From NCBI GenBank assembly GCA_013397935.1, contig VZRN01000753.1, positions 1,222,446 through 1,286,445 on the forward strand: 64,000 nt of DNA, given 5' to 3'. This document shows, piece by piece, positions 40,301 to 52,839 of this stretch (positions within the stretch are counted from its first letter, which is position 1; each line of letters begins with the position of its first letter). Under the pieces are notes generated by a model. The model was not told the origin of the DNA. It worked only from the letters and a program-made list of their open reading frames with translations, and searched no databases. The DNA is from Dasyornis broadbenti (lineage: Eukaryota > Chordata > Aves > Passeriformes > Dasyornithidae). Made by a program: the position numbers and the translations under genes.

Positions 40301-43300
40301 AAATGCCAAGTGTCTGCTCTTGGGAGATGGAGAACAAAGTTGGCACCAATAATTAGTGGCTGATTTGGTGAAAGCTGCCGAAAATTGACATCTGATGGAG
40401 AGGTCTTGGGATGATTTAGTAAAACACAGTGCAGTTTGAGATTACTTTTGTGATGTTACTGTGCAAAGTGCAGGGGTGATCTGAATAAATGTAATGTGGA
40501 AAATGTGAAGGAGGAATTTGATGTCTCATTTAGTTCTTTGTGCTTTCTCCTGGGCTTTCCTAACATATTGTTATCAGTACAATGATACAGCAAAGTTACT
40601 GATGTTAACTAAGGAAAGTTGAAATGCCAAAATACCACAAATTTCTCATTTACTACAGATGGAACTTTGTTTCTCTTCCTCTTTGCTAAGATACGGGTAT
40701 TAGTTTCGGTTGGATGTAACTGTCATTTAGGAACAAATCCACATGGGAATAACATCACATGGTCCAGCAAATCCAACAATTCATCATCCAAGAGCCTGAG
40801 AGGCAGAGCAGCACTGGAGGACTCTGTGGGGTTTGTGGTCAGGCGTGTGTGGAGGCATCCCTGCCCATCTGGGGAAAGCCTCCGGGAAAGAGCACTGGGT
40901 GGGAAATTGGGATATGAACCAGCAATCTTGCAGCTACTGTTGTAAATGTTTTGAGCTGTGTTTCTGCTCTTGGGATGGTTCCAGCACGAGCTGGAGCCAG
41001 TGTGGCTTTCTCTCTGCTGGGGAGCACATGGGGTTGGTGCCTCAAAGGTCCCAGTGCCCAACACTGGGCGTGTTGTCTTGGAGGGGAACAGTTGAGGGGT
41101 GAAGGTAACTGTGTGTGCGGGAAATTTTTATGCTCCAAAGAAAATTTAAAGTGGTTGCTTGGCACCTACTGGCAGTGAGATGACTTCCAGGGAACCTCCT
41201 GACAACTTCTCTCAGGAGCTGGCAGGACAGTAGGGACCACAGTGTGACAGTGATGAAGTGAGCAGCAAAGAGGGAGGACAGGCAGTTTTCGCTGCAGGAT
41301 GGTAGGATCACATTTTGCCTCTGGCTGATTTACTCACAGCAGGAATAAAGATACCGCACTAGGAGTTAGTTTGACACATAAAGGAAAGAAATGAAAGCAC
41401 AAAAGCTCAAGATACCTCGACAGCCAATCACCCACCCAAATAACAGTCCCCCAGTCAGCAGAGCTTCCTGTCCTCAGCCTTAGTGCAGGGCTCAGGCTCT
41501 CCCCGTGCCCAGCACTGCTGTTCTGCAGTACCAGCTCTGAGAGCTTTGCCTTGCTGCTGATCGCTTTAGCTTTTTATGAGCAGCAGGGAGAATATGTGAC
41601 CTGCAGCCCCTGCCAGCCTAGGCTTACTTTTCTACAGAGCTTTTAAGATTTATGGTCTAATTTTACAATAACTGTGATTTGTCTTATAGATCATGAATAT
41701 ATGATTGCCCCATGGTCCCACAGCGAGTCCCCGCTGTGAGGGCTTGGTCATTACTTCTGAGCACTAGCAAGGAAATTTTAACACTGAGGTTTTCCTGGTG
41801 GAGTAAACCATGAGGCAGGGCTGGAGCTGGCTGCACAGCAGGTTTGGAGCCTCATAGAGAGCTGCCTCCATTGCTGCCAGGCCACGCTCCTTTGCCCTCC
41901 TGGTGCAACTGGGAGTGACAGCTGGGCTCTGCGTGAAGAATGAATTTTCATGCTGAATCATGGATTCTGACCAGACTAATTTTAAAAGCTTGCAGCCCCA
42001 GGAGCAGAAGCTTCTGGGAGCCTTGAGGCTGCCAATAAGAATGTGGAGTTTGTGCTTTTTAGCTGCATTAAAGGCTGCTGTTTGGGGAGAAGGACATTGG
42101 GGCTCCGTGGGGATGTAGGGCTGCCATGTGGGACCTTCTCTCTGTCCGCTGAGCAAGGGGAGCCCTGCCAGTGCAGGGCAGGGGAGATCCCTGCAGCTGT
42201 GGATCTCAGGACAAGCATGTCCTTGAAGCTTGCTGGAAAAATGGCAACAAGTTGTGCCTTTCAGGGGCTGTCCTTTGCCTGGAGGTCTCTCCAAGGAGGA
42301 CAGAGATCAGCTTCTCACCACACAAGGCACAGCCTGGGGCTGGGGGCAGTAAGGATTGCTCCATGGGGGTTGGGGATGCCTGGTGTGTGTCCCTCCTGGC
42401 AGCTGGAGGCTGTGCAGGTCGGTGTGTCAGTGTCACCCCAGTGGGGAGCTGTGGGGACTCTGCTCAGGCTGCTCATCGTCCAGGACCTGCTGACACAGCA
42501 GCCCGAGGCAGCGAAATTCAGGCAGGAGCACAGATGTTCTTGTAATGAGCCCGGTGATCTGGTGACTCATCCGTCCCTTCCCAAGCAGCCAGTTTTGATG
42601 TGAAAACTTCAATAAATGAAAGTGGAGAATTCACTTTTGTAGCATTTCCAAGGATTGTTTCTCATTTCTGGTTTGAAGGTGATGGCCTGGGCTTCCTTCC
42701 TTTGCTTCCCTTTATATTTCTGTGAATGAAGCATTGGGACCTTTACTCAACCCACAGCCCTCTTGCCACCTTTCCTGACCTCTCTGAGTGAGTCTTTCCT
42801 GACATTTGCTAAAATCAAGAGGTTCTTGGTGGTGATTCCAGTCTCCTGTAATGCAAATGGTAATAATGATATTGATGCTAATCATTGTTATTCTGTAGGA
42901 TGAAATGTCAAGATTCCATATTTTCATGTTAATTTTTAGTAGGTAAGTGTCACATTAAGCAGGTCCATCCTGTCAGAGAACATGCTTTTCATATCGCAGG
43001 AACTGTTAGAAATCATTATTAATGAAGGAGACAACTGTTGTGCCTGGTGGGTTGGTCTTTGACATGCAGTAATGCAAAGTGACATGGAAAATTTGGAATG
43101 AAGGATAAAAAGCTGTTAAAAAAATTGTGGCTGTAGCTATAAATTAATTAATCTCATATCTAAAATGTGGTGCTGAGCTGTAATGGTAAATAGGATCCAT
43201 GTCATCACTGTTGGATTGCATGTGTGTAACCAGGAAAGGAGCTCATGGGTTGAAGCTGGGCTCCTGGTTTGATGGTACCTTCCTGGGTAGCAAAAGGCTG

Positions 43301-43731
43301 TACTGGCAAATGCACTCACCTTGAAACAGGAGTTGGTGGGCAGGAAGATCAGATTTTGAACTGTCTATGTTTGTGTGTCTGTGTTTAACCGTTCTAAATA
43401 GAGCCTATCCTGGGTACCACAAGACCCCTGGACAGTGTATTTTTGTTGAAAGTACTTTAAAGCAACAAGTATTTTACTGCAAACAGCTCAATTCTTCTCA
43501 TCAAGACATTGGTAGGACTTGCTGCTCTTTTGGGCCTGTATTTATTATGCACTATTACTTTGTAGAAAGTATTGCTTTTGCTTTGCAAAATACAAACATT
43601 TTGGGTTATATTTCTCTCTCATTTAGGTAATTTTTCATTGACATTACATGAAACTAATGCTGTTATATAACACTCAGAACATAACAAATGCTGCTACTTT
43701 GAATTTCTCTTAGCTGAAACATGAACCTCTC

Positions 43732-43765
43732 GTGGCTGATAACTCGTGTGTCTGTTTGATTTCAG
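43732..43765 (+). other. ADAMTS2: 3' splice site region (branch point and acceptor)
   Basis: The acceptor is TTGATTTCAG, with AG at 43764-43765. A CTGAT sequence at 43736-43740 fits the yUnAy branch-point pattern, with its A 27 bases before the exon. The pyrimidine tract is modest and interrupted by G bases. The intron is phase 1: the exon begins with the last two bases of a codon. Confidence 0.7.
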
Positions 43766-43968
43766 CCTCCAACCTCACTGGTTTGGACAATCTCAACAGT
43801 GCGCTGGGCCTTGTTGAAGAGCAGGTGCAGAGATCGAGGCAGCGTCGTCGAAGGCACGCGACAGAGGATGATTACAACATCGAAGTCCTTCTGGGGGTTG
43901 ATGACTCAGTTGTTCAGTTCCACGGGAAAGAACATGTCCAGAAGTACCTGCTGACCTTGATGAATATT
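43766..43968 (+). CDS. ADAMTS2: ADAMTS2-like procollagen N-propeptidase, internal exon: propeptide end, furin site, start of catalytic domain
   Basis: This is an internal exon of a secreted zinc metalloprotease that removes the N-propeptides of fibrillar procollagens (types I, II, III and V in the known family) in the secretory pathway and matrix. The reading frame gives the propeptide end (SNLTGLDNLNSALGLVEEQ, with a possible N-glycosylation site at NLT). A polybasic stretch, RSRQRRRR (43831-43854), follows. The predicted mature start is HATEDDYNIEVLLGVDDS, continuing to FHGKEHVQKYLLTLMNI. The last block is the first strand and helix of the reprolysin fold. Flanks are a TTTCAG acceptor and a strong GTGAGT donor. 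Length is 203 bp, phase 1 in and phase 0 out. VVQFHGKEHVQK favours ADAMTS2; as I recall ADAMTS3 and ADAMTS14, both have Arg for that Gln and Asn for that Lys. The ADAMTS2/3/14 clade is near certain and the paralogue is likely. No frameshift or stop is present. Confidence 0.95.
43831..43857 (+). other. ADAMTS2: Furin-type proprotein convertase cleavage site codons
   Basis: Codons for R-S-R-Q-R-R-R-R precede the His codon at 43855. The pattern satisfies the convertase rule R-x-K/R-R in more than one register; cleavage after the last Arg would release a chain starting HATED. In this family, removal of the propeptide at such a site activates the enzyme. The exact bond is inferred by family analogy. 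Confidence 0.85.
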
Positions 43969-45436
43969 GTGAGTACAGCCCTGCTAGCTGCCCTGTGGGA
44001 AGGCTGGGAATGTAGGCTGGGTAAGCCTTTTGAACAAGACGTAACAGATTTTTCTTGTGGCAGGAGATAAAATAACTCTAGGAGGGAAATCCAGGCCACT
44101 TTCAGAAAATCCGATAGGGGAGAAGCAGAAAAAAAAGAAAGAAAATGGAGCCAAGAGAGAAGCTGAGTGTGGAACTGTTAAAATGTTCAAAGTCCAGCTT
44201 ATGTGCTTTGGTGGGTGGGGACACAAGGTCAGGGGCCCAGGTTTTTGGAAGTCATTATGTTTTAGCTTTACCCTTAAACTAAGCTTCCAGCTGAGGAACA
44301 TGGTTTGGAGAACTGTCTTCAAATAAGGTTCTAACAGAAATTACGATTGGCTTTTACATTTTTAAAACTACTCAGCTGAATTCTTTGATTTCTCAACAGT
44401 CACTTTAGGTCCCAGGCCACCTCCCTGCTCCTTGTTCACACTGCAGTAAAATGTTATGCAGTGTAACACTGAGCTTTCTCAAATTGATTTAGTATTTACT
44501 CCATGACTGACATCTTTAGGTTTCCTTAGTTAAATATTTAATCTTCAGAACCATAGTCTGTGCAATGGACTATATAGTGTAGGAGTGATGAAAGGAGTCA
44601 CTAGGGAATATTATATTTGAAAGAATCACTTTTTATTTCTAAATATCAATGCAGCAGCCCTCTAATACCCCAGACACTATTTTTGGAAAAGAAGAGACTT
44701 GAAAAATTACAGATCAAAATTAAAAAAAAATATATATACATACATTTTATGACCAAAAAATAGAAGTAAGTGGTAGGCCCCATCATAGGCAACTCATTTG
44801 GGGATTACTTTCTTCCTTCTTCTCCTCATCTGGAACAGGAGTATTTTCTCAATAAAACACACTTCTGAAAAAGCTTTGGGTTCAGTGAAAGTGTGTTCTT
44901 AGTGAAATAGTGTTGAGCAAAAAATTGTAGGTTTGCTCTAGTTTTGACAAATGGAGTCTGACTGCTGAAGTTTACAGTCGTGTCAAGAAGATGAGCCTAT
45001 AGGTGACTCCTTTCACTTATCAAACCACAGAGGCAGAAATCCAGGCTATTAGGTAGATTAGCCTGAGATGTAGTTTTTCCAAGATCTATTTTTTTAATTA
45101 TGAAGCTTGTTTTTTTTCTTTATTACGTTCTTTTAGCAATGTGCAGAATATCACTGTTTTTCACTTTAAATGAGAGGTGGAATACAATTTAAGAAAATCC
45201 CTTGTGTGATATGAATTCAGTTATGACTTTTTATAACAGCATTGTAAATAGTTAAAAACCTGCCCTAACATTAGAGTTATGGGGTACTTGGTGTCTGCTC
45301 TGATGGCTGTAAATGCATATATTCTAACAGAAGTGACATAGTAAATTTCATTTATTTGTGTGGTTTGTTTCCTCTGAGGCTTAAAACAAAGTCTACAGTG
45401 AAACAGATGGTTTTATGCATCTCTAAATTAACAAGT

Positions 45437-45473
45437 CAAACAGGCCAAGCCAGGAATGTGGCAAACAGGCCAA
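45437..45473. repeat. 12-bp direct repeat, 25-base period
   Basis: CAAACAGGCCAA occurs at 45437-45448 and again at 45462-45473, and a shortened TAAACAGG follows shortly after. It is probably a short decayed tandem repeat. Confidence 0.7.
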
Positions 45474-46440
45474 AATAGATTAAACAGGACTCTTTACTTA
45501 TCATGTCACTTAAATCTATTTTTAAGAATTAAAATATACAGTAATGGTAAAGAAGCCATAAATGTTCCAGCTCTGGAATATACTTTTTCCTAATTTTAGT
45601 AAACCATCCAAGACACAAATTGCAAGAAATAACAACTCTTAAGCAGGCTGTCTCTGCAAGTGGTTTAGAAAGTGCAGCCTGTGTAACCATCCCCACAGGG
45701 CACAGCAGCTCTTGGCACAGGCTGCAATTGTTGTGTTCAGAGCGTTGAGGTAGAAACATGTCTTTTGAGGACTGAGGATGTGTCCCATGCCTTGAGCCCA
45801 GATTCAAGGGGGTGTTTGAAATCCCCAAGGCCTCTTGAGAGAGTCTGGATAGTCACTGGCAGTCATCAGTGTTGTCCTGCTCTTTCCTTCTTCAAAACTC
45901 AGCCAGTTTCTAGAGTCTGTATTTTAGCAGAGGGATGGGCGATGGTAACCAGTCCTGTTTCCAGCTCTAGCACGGAGAGGCAAGAGGGGTTTGTTACTGC
46001 ACATGGTGGTGCTGGGGACCTGCATTGTGTCGAGGGACACTACAGTGCAGAACTTCTCCTTCCCCTCAGCAGCTCTTGCTCTTGCAGCTGAAGCCCCAGC
46101 TTCAGCTCTTGCCCTCATTGCTAGGTGGGTACAAGGTGTAATTCTGTGTGGAACGTTGCTTTGGTCTCCTTTCCAGTAATTCACAGTGGCACCCATTGTC
46201 CTCTCTTCTACCTCTTTGAATAGCTGGGGCTTTCAGTTCAGAAAATGAGCCCAATATAAAAAGCCCTTGGGATCCCTGGCTGTTAGGGGCCACATGTATA
46301 CCTTGTGTTTCTGATGAGATGTGTAGGTCCAAAGTCACTGAAAAAGAAGAGACAGCTACAAAAGATTCCATCTATATTTTTCAATCTAGTTGAAGATCCT
46401 CCCGTAACCATCATATTGTGGGTACCCTGCTGGTTTTAGG

Positions 46441-46506
46441 ATGTAATCAATTAGCTTCCTGTAGTAACAAGGCATAGAATCAATTAGCTTTGTATGGTAA
46501 TGAGGC
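46441..46506. repeat. Two-copy diverged 33-bp tandem repeat
   Basis: Two adjacent 33-base units (46441-46473 and 46474-46506) share the core AATCAATTAGCTT and a GTAA(C/T)(A/G)AGGC end. They match at 25 of 33 positions. The divergence suggests an old duplication. No target-site or transposon features were seen. Confidence 0.75.
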
Positions 46507-47609
46507 AGTAAGCAGAAAATGAAGAATGCATGGTAACAAAATAAAATAATAGTGAAGGTATTTACTGGAGATAAAACAGGTGATCAAACAGTCAAATTTC
46601 TGAGACTCCAAAAATGAAATAAATCTAAGGTGAATTGTCCCTCCTGGGGCAAGACATTACTTTCCCAGAAGCAACTCCTAGCATGGCTGCTTCTCCCCAC
46701 TGTGCTTGATCTCCTTGTGTGTGATGGCGTGAGCAGTTGTCCTTAACTAACTTTTCCCAGGGATCTTGGGTGGAACCCTACCACCAACCCAATCAAAACA
46801 ATTTTTTTTTTTTCAAGCCCAGTGCAATGACTGTAAATTCAGTAAAATCTGTTTTGTGCCGCTTAAGTGATGTGTTACAGTCCACACCTAAAAGCCATGA
46901 AGTGAGAAAAAACAGGGGCTGGGTGTCCTGGCTATCTTGAATAGCTGTGCTAATATTTATCCCAAAGTTTGGAAATGAAGTCACTCCCAAACAAGTGGTG
47001 ATAGATGCCAGAGGATTTTTAACACATTGGGCTGCAGCCACGTATCGTCTGACTGTGCGCCAGCCGTTCCACTGCAGTGAGCTCGGCCTCATGCCTCCCC
47101 TTTTTCATCCTCCAGTCATTTCCTCAGACAAAACTCTGGTTTCTCTTGACCTCCTCTCTTTTCTCTGCTCAGCACCATCAGGACATTCAGTCACCTTTGG
47201 AAAATATGCCGTTGTTTTCACTTTAGAGACCCTCGGCTGCACCTTGCTTGCACCATTTTTATTTGTACATCATGCTGTGTTTTTTCCTGGGAAGGATATT
47301 GGCCTGCATAGTCCTCTGCATTTCCAAGCGTGAGCCCACATATTGCACAAATTAACTTTGTATTTATAGCATGCAGGAGCATTGCCACAGAGGAGAGATA
47401 CTTAGGTGGAATCTTGTAGCTCTATCGTTACTCAAGAACACAGAAGATAATTCAATTTCAGCAAGATGGCATCTCAAACCCCAGTAATTCCACCTGCTTG
47501 TACAATTGATTGGGAAATATTAGAAAAGGTTAGAAGTAGCATTGGAGAGCTACTTTATTACTTGGGAAAGAAACGGTGTCCCTGCAGGATGCTTTGGGAG
47601 GAGGAGAAG

Positions 47610-48136
47610 GGTGCTGAATGGATGTCATTGAGCTGAATGGCTTGGATGGGTGCACTGGTCACAAGGTAAGAAAAACTGGCTGCATGGTCAAGTCCAAAGA
47701 GTGCTGGTGAATGGAACCAAATCCGGTTGGTGGCCAGTCCAAAGTGGTATTCCCCAGGACAGCACTGTTTAATATCAATGATCGGGGTGAGAGGATTGAG
47801 AGCATCCTCAGTACATGTGCAGGTGAACCAAGGTAGACAGGAGTGATGACCTGCTGGAGGGCTGGAAGGCTCTGCAGTGGGATCTGGACATGGCATCAAG
47901 TTGCTTCAGGAGATGTTTAGATTGAATATTTGGAAAAATCTCTTCATGGAAAGGGTTGTCAAGCATTGGAACAGGCTGCCCAGGGAAGTGATGGAGTCAC
48001 CATCCCTGGAGGTGTTTAGAAGATGTTTGGATGTGGTGCTTGGGGACGTGGTTTAGTGGTGTCCTTGGCACTGCTGGGGTTGATGCTTGAACTTGATCCT
48101 AAAGAGCTTTTCCAACCTAAATGGTTCTGTGATTCT
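47610..48136 (+). mobile_element. CR1 LINE with internal deletion
   Basis: The 5' part (to about 47890) matches the second half of the CR1 reverse-transcriptase region. Recognisable blocks are GGTGAATGGAACCAAATCC, TGGTATTCCCCAGGAC, CTGTTTAATATCAATGATC and CTGCTGGAGGGCTGGAAGG, ending at GGATCTGGAC. The next bases jump directly to the 3' region (CATCAAGTTGC, then GTTTAGATTGAATATTTGG, GGAACAGGCTGCCCAGGGAA, TCCCTGGAGGTGTTTAGAAG) and the end CAACCTAAATGGTTCTGTG ATTCT. From memory of CR1 structure, about half a kilobase between these blocks is missing. The reading frame is broken. The 5' boundary is approximate. Confidence 0.88.
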
Positions 48137-51100
48137 AAGGTGGGTGTTGTTGGTAACCAGCCCTGGTGCTGAAATTCTGTTTCATAACCCTCTTAAAAGT
48201 AGTTTCCAGGATTAAGCAATTTTCAGGGGTAAAAAACTTTAATTTCTTTTCCATTCCTTTACTGTAAAAGGACTGATATTACAATATTTGTATATATTCA
48301 CATAATGGATATATGGCCAAAATATTTGTGATACTAAACCCCATCTCCTCAAAGGAGCTAAGTGCCTAATTGCTGTTATTTCAAAGGGAGATAGACCCTA
48401 AATAAGAATTATGTCTCACTCAGGGCTAGATTTATCTGAGTATTTAGTCATTTACCTGCCTTTGAAATCAGTGAAAATCAGTATTAAAAATTAGCTCATG
48501 GGATTATATATCCCCCAGCCTTCAAGTGAAACTTCAACTCCAGAACAAATACATTAAACAACTTTTCATTTGAGTAACTGAAATCAATGAGAGTTATGCA
48601 TCTGGGGGCTTTGGAAAGTCCCTGGAGTCTTTCACCTGCGTCTTTCAGCACTACACATGTCTTTGAAACTGTGGCCCTGAGGCGCTGTTGAATGTGTTAT
48701 CTGTCCTCTTTAATAGGATGTACATGATACTACTGTTATAGATGAGATTTCTGCTCTCGTATCTCTGGCTGATGAGGGATGAAGATTTGCAGGTACAGAA
48801 CAGCAAGTCCCTAATGAGAGGAAAGGGCAGAAATGCCATCGGTTTCTAACTGACAGTTGGATAAAAACCTGAAAGCGTGTCTAATTCAAGCTGTTAAAAA
48901 GAAAGTGATGATTGAATACATTGAAATAATGGTGCACCCTGTCTTCAGAATCATGCTTTTTAAACTAAAAAGCATTTTTTTTTAGACAGCAAGGATAGTT
49001 CAATATTGTAGAATTTGACTGGGGTTTTGAAAATTAAATAATTCATAAGCTCCAATGCTCATTATTTAAAATCAGTTTATTTTAATACGTGCACTTTAAA
49101 TCTGAACTTACTCTAAGAAGTTTCCCAAATAACAGATTTAAGTCCAACTCTATTCATCTGAGGGACTGTCAGTAGCTGAATTACAGCTTGTTTGAAACTT
49201 TAAATATATGTATGTGAGTTAACTCCCCGTTTAGACTGTTCATTATAAACCAGTAGCTGGGACCGGTATGAACAGTGTCTGAAGAGGCCTCCATGAGGTT
49301 ATTTTTGTTCATTATCTTGATGGCCACCCTACCGTGGAAGTTGTACTTGTGATAGGGCATTCAGGGGCTCCCACAGGAAAGACCCTCTCAGAACTCTTAA
49401 GGGCTGTGCTCATTTTCACAGGGATATTATTCCCAGTGTCAATTAGGTGAGCATTGCTCATTATTATTAACTGGAATGTGCCTTGCTGCCCTAGCACAGA
49501 GTATCACACAGGTTTTGGGACCATCCTCAGGGTAGAGGGTAGGTACTGTTAAAAGACAGATTTTTTTCCTTTGCTCCAAATACCAACATGAGCTTTAGCC
49601 ACAAAGGTTTCAGCCAGGGACTTTTGAGTTGTGACAGCGTGGTTTGTGTGATGGAGTGTGGATAATTAGGATCAGCTTTCAAATTCTGGATGCTTTTCTT
49701 AACCAAACCACTTAGATTTGAAGAGGTCACCATGTTTTTTACATTGACACCACACCCCTATCCCTTGCTGTAATGTGATAAATCAATCTGCTTAATTATT
49801 TTATGATGCTGTAGTTGATTTTATTAACATGATCTTGAGACAGTAATTCAGAAAAATACTGAGTCTGTTAATACAAAGGTAATTTACAGTGTTTAGAGAA
49901 ACTTCTTGCAGCAATGGCTTATGAGCAAGAATGAGAAGTTCCAAGAGCCTGCGGGAGGAACTAAGGAAAATAAATTAGTCATGAAGTCAGAAAACAAAGT
50001 CTACAGCCTTTCTAAAGCCAATGTTACAGTCGAAGATGAGATAGAGACCTGTAACATGAGGCTACCCAGTGCCTTGCCAACACATCTGCGGGAATGTTTT
50101 TCATTTTGATCAGAAGCAGCTAACTTGGACTTGGTAACATCTACTGCCTCTGACACCAGGGAAGGTAAATCAGGACTCGGACTCATATTTGCATAGAAAA
50201 TGCGAGATTCTTATCTCTGTTTTGCAATGTAAGTTGCCAAGCCCTTCTAAAGCTGCCTATTGTATGTGGTTTTGGGCAGAATGATAGATGTTTTCCAAAT
50301 GTGAGATCACAGTTTGACCTTTAAGTTCCATGTGTGTTGTGTGCTTTCATTCTTCTTTTTTTCCTTGCAATGCTCAACAAAGATTTCAGGAAAAAAGGAG
50401 TTCCTCTCTGAGGAAATGAGGAAATACCTTCTAAGGACTAGAAAGGCAGACTAGGAGCCTTGATTTTGCCTGGTGACTTTCTGTGTGACCATAGTACATC
50501 CACCAGAGCAATTGATGTAATGTTATTCCTGTGGGATTAAGATAAAGCTTTGGGAATGTCAGAAATGCTCGTTTGGGATCTTCAAAAGCATAAAGGAGGT
50601 GATGAAAATCGAAGAGCATAGTGGTGTTTGAAGTGGGACCACAGAAAAATAAAGTGAGAGGGGAACGCTTTTGGGAGGGTCAGATTACAGAAGTTTGTGC
50701 ACAGTATCCACCATGACATTTCTGGTTCCTATTCTGTAATTCGAAACAGATGTTTCTTACAGAAATAGACAATCACTGGATGCCCACCAGGCACCAAGGC
50801 TTTGATGCAGATAATTATGATCTGATGAATGAGCTGCATCTCGGGCTGGGCTCTGACAATGGCTTGCCAGGAGCTCTGCCATCCCACAGGGAAGGAGCTG
50901 ATGCTCTCCAGCTCGTCCAGTATCGCTCTGGCAGAGATCCACACATGGTCCCAGCTCTGCCCAGGAGCACGTAGCCATCAGTAGTTTCTGCAGCAGTAGT
51001 TGTGTAAGGATGCTGGGTGATCAAAGAGCAGGCTAATCAGCTTGGATGGATCAGCAATTTGTGGTGGCTGCAAAACCAGATGACTCCTGCTTTGTGCCCT

Positions 51101-52839
51101 CTCCAAATGGTCAGATGTGCCCTCTGATGGCTGCTGCTGCTGGGTCGGGACTGTTTGACACTGATGTAGCCCGAGGTTGAAGCTGTTAAATGTCCACCAG
51201 GGGTGTGTGCTCAGGAGCCGGAGGGAGCAGCGCTTACCCAGGCGTGAGGAGCGATCCATGGAGCCGCCTCAGGATGAACCCGATGGTTTATGGTTCAGGA
51301 GCTGCGTTGTGACGAAATGTTCTGCCTTTTGCATGGCAGATACTAACAAACTCTGCAAAGCTGGGAACTCCTTCAAACCGCATGAATGAGTTCGCTGATA
51401 GTTTGCCAAAATACGCAGATTATTCTCCTATGGCGCATTGGTTTAATTAGGGATCCAGGGAACCACCTGACTTCCCCTAAAAGTCCTGCCAGCTCCATCA
51501 GCAGGTAACCTGCTCTGCACCAAGACTAGCAGAACTGCAGGCTGTTGATTACTATTTGTGTTACAGGACGTTTCAACATTCCCTTTTAGGATTGGGCCCT
51601 GCTTTGCTCAGTAATCAAAACTTTCCTGTGCTTCTTTTATAAAGCATGAAGCACCTCACAGGCGCTTGGCTTGCCTTTAGCTTTTTGATGTATTCTATGT
51701 GCTTACTGTGCTGACTTGAAACTTGCTCGAGGCAGAAGAAATATAAAATTAGTGGAGAGGGACAGATGAAAAAAGTAAATAAAGTCTTTGTTTCTCTTAT
51801 GTAGCACCAATCTGTGCCAGCCTGATTTCTACACAGAAACTTTAAATAGAAATGCATGTTTTCCTTTGAAATATCCCAGAAAAAGAAACCAAAGATATCC
51901 CAAAATAGTTAGTGAACTACAATGGCTTGATGAAAGTCTCTTTACAGTGTTTCACTGTGCTTTGAATCCTTCGCGATTTACCCAGCCTTCTTCATCACCC
52001 TCTATAAATGCTGAATCACTGTAGAACTTCTATCAAGATTTAATGCATTCACTGCCTTCAGTTCAGGAGCTGTGATTTTGGGATGGTCTCTGTGTACTTT
52101 TTTTTTTTTTCCTATGCGGCAACTTAATTTTAGACTTACTGATCTAAGAACAACAGGAGATCGACACTGGCTTTTCTTCTGTTGTTATGAATCAGGATGT
52201 CCTGCTGAAGTACATGGAGACGCAGTGCTGGAAAAGTACTTGCACGCTTTTTCACAGCTGTGTGTATTTATTGCACAGACATCTGAACACGTATCTCCAT
52301 TGTCTGATTATCTCTGCTTTCAAACAGTAAGTTTCAAAGTTCTGAGTTGCTCTCAAGCCTGGAGCTTTCTGATTGCACAGGCTGGTTGGTCGTTTTCTGC
52401 CCTATGCATTGAGCTGCATTAGCTTGGCTCTGCTTTCCTGTTGAAATAAGAGGTGGAAATGGGGAGCATCTGAGCTAGGGACTGTGGTGACTCTTTCAGT
52501 GTGAGCACTTTTCATGAATCTTTGAGAGCACAACATTTGCTTGGATCTTGTATCTCTAATAGCGTCCTGAAACAAACGGGGGTGATTTAGGCTGTGCTGA
52601 AGAAAAAGAAAAGCATCTCTTTCAGCATATTATCCATGTGCGCTGAGATGCTCCTCGCAAACCACAGTTTAGCTCAGACAAAGATACTGTGTGAAGAGGG
52701 CTTGCACTCATCCTTATTAATTGAAACCAAGACTCAGAGCTCTGAATTGGCCCACTGTCTTGCAGAAAATCCAGGATCCCAAGAGAGCCAAGCAGCTTTT
52801 TAGAGTGCTTGTGCTTTTCTGTTCATTCACAGTTTGTTT

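Larger units (their letters stand above)
18761..43765 (+). other. ADAMTS2: Long upstream intron of the ADAMTS2-like gene, second part
   Basis: This block runs up to the acceptor AG at 43764-43765 of the first recognised exon. It holds a decayed LINE reverse-transcriptase fragment (near 27147-27275), two plus-strand CR1 3' ends (30883-31058 and 37141-37347), T/G-rich tracts (25611-25670 and 36991-37051), a TA/TATC microsatellite (33195-33250) and a homeodomain-motif palindrome (28842-28857). GC-richer patches with overlapping open frames occur near 27400-27960, 28960-29250, 38860-39330 and 41880-42560. None of those frames resembles a known protein. No exon was recognised. Confidence 0.6.

Noticed and set aside
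42043..42603. 186-codon open frame on the plus strand upstream of the exon
   Set aside because: The protein is unlike any family I know and overlaps a 176-codon frame on the opposite strand. This is GC-driven openness inside an intron.
49312..49733. Two consecutive minus-strand open frames suggestive of a pseudogene
   Set aside because: They lie in different frames, match no family I recognise, and have no poly(A) tail or target duplication to suggest a processed pseudogene.
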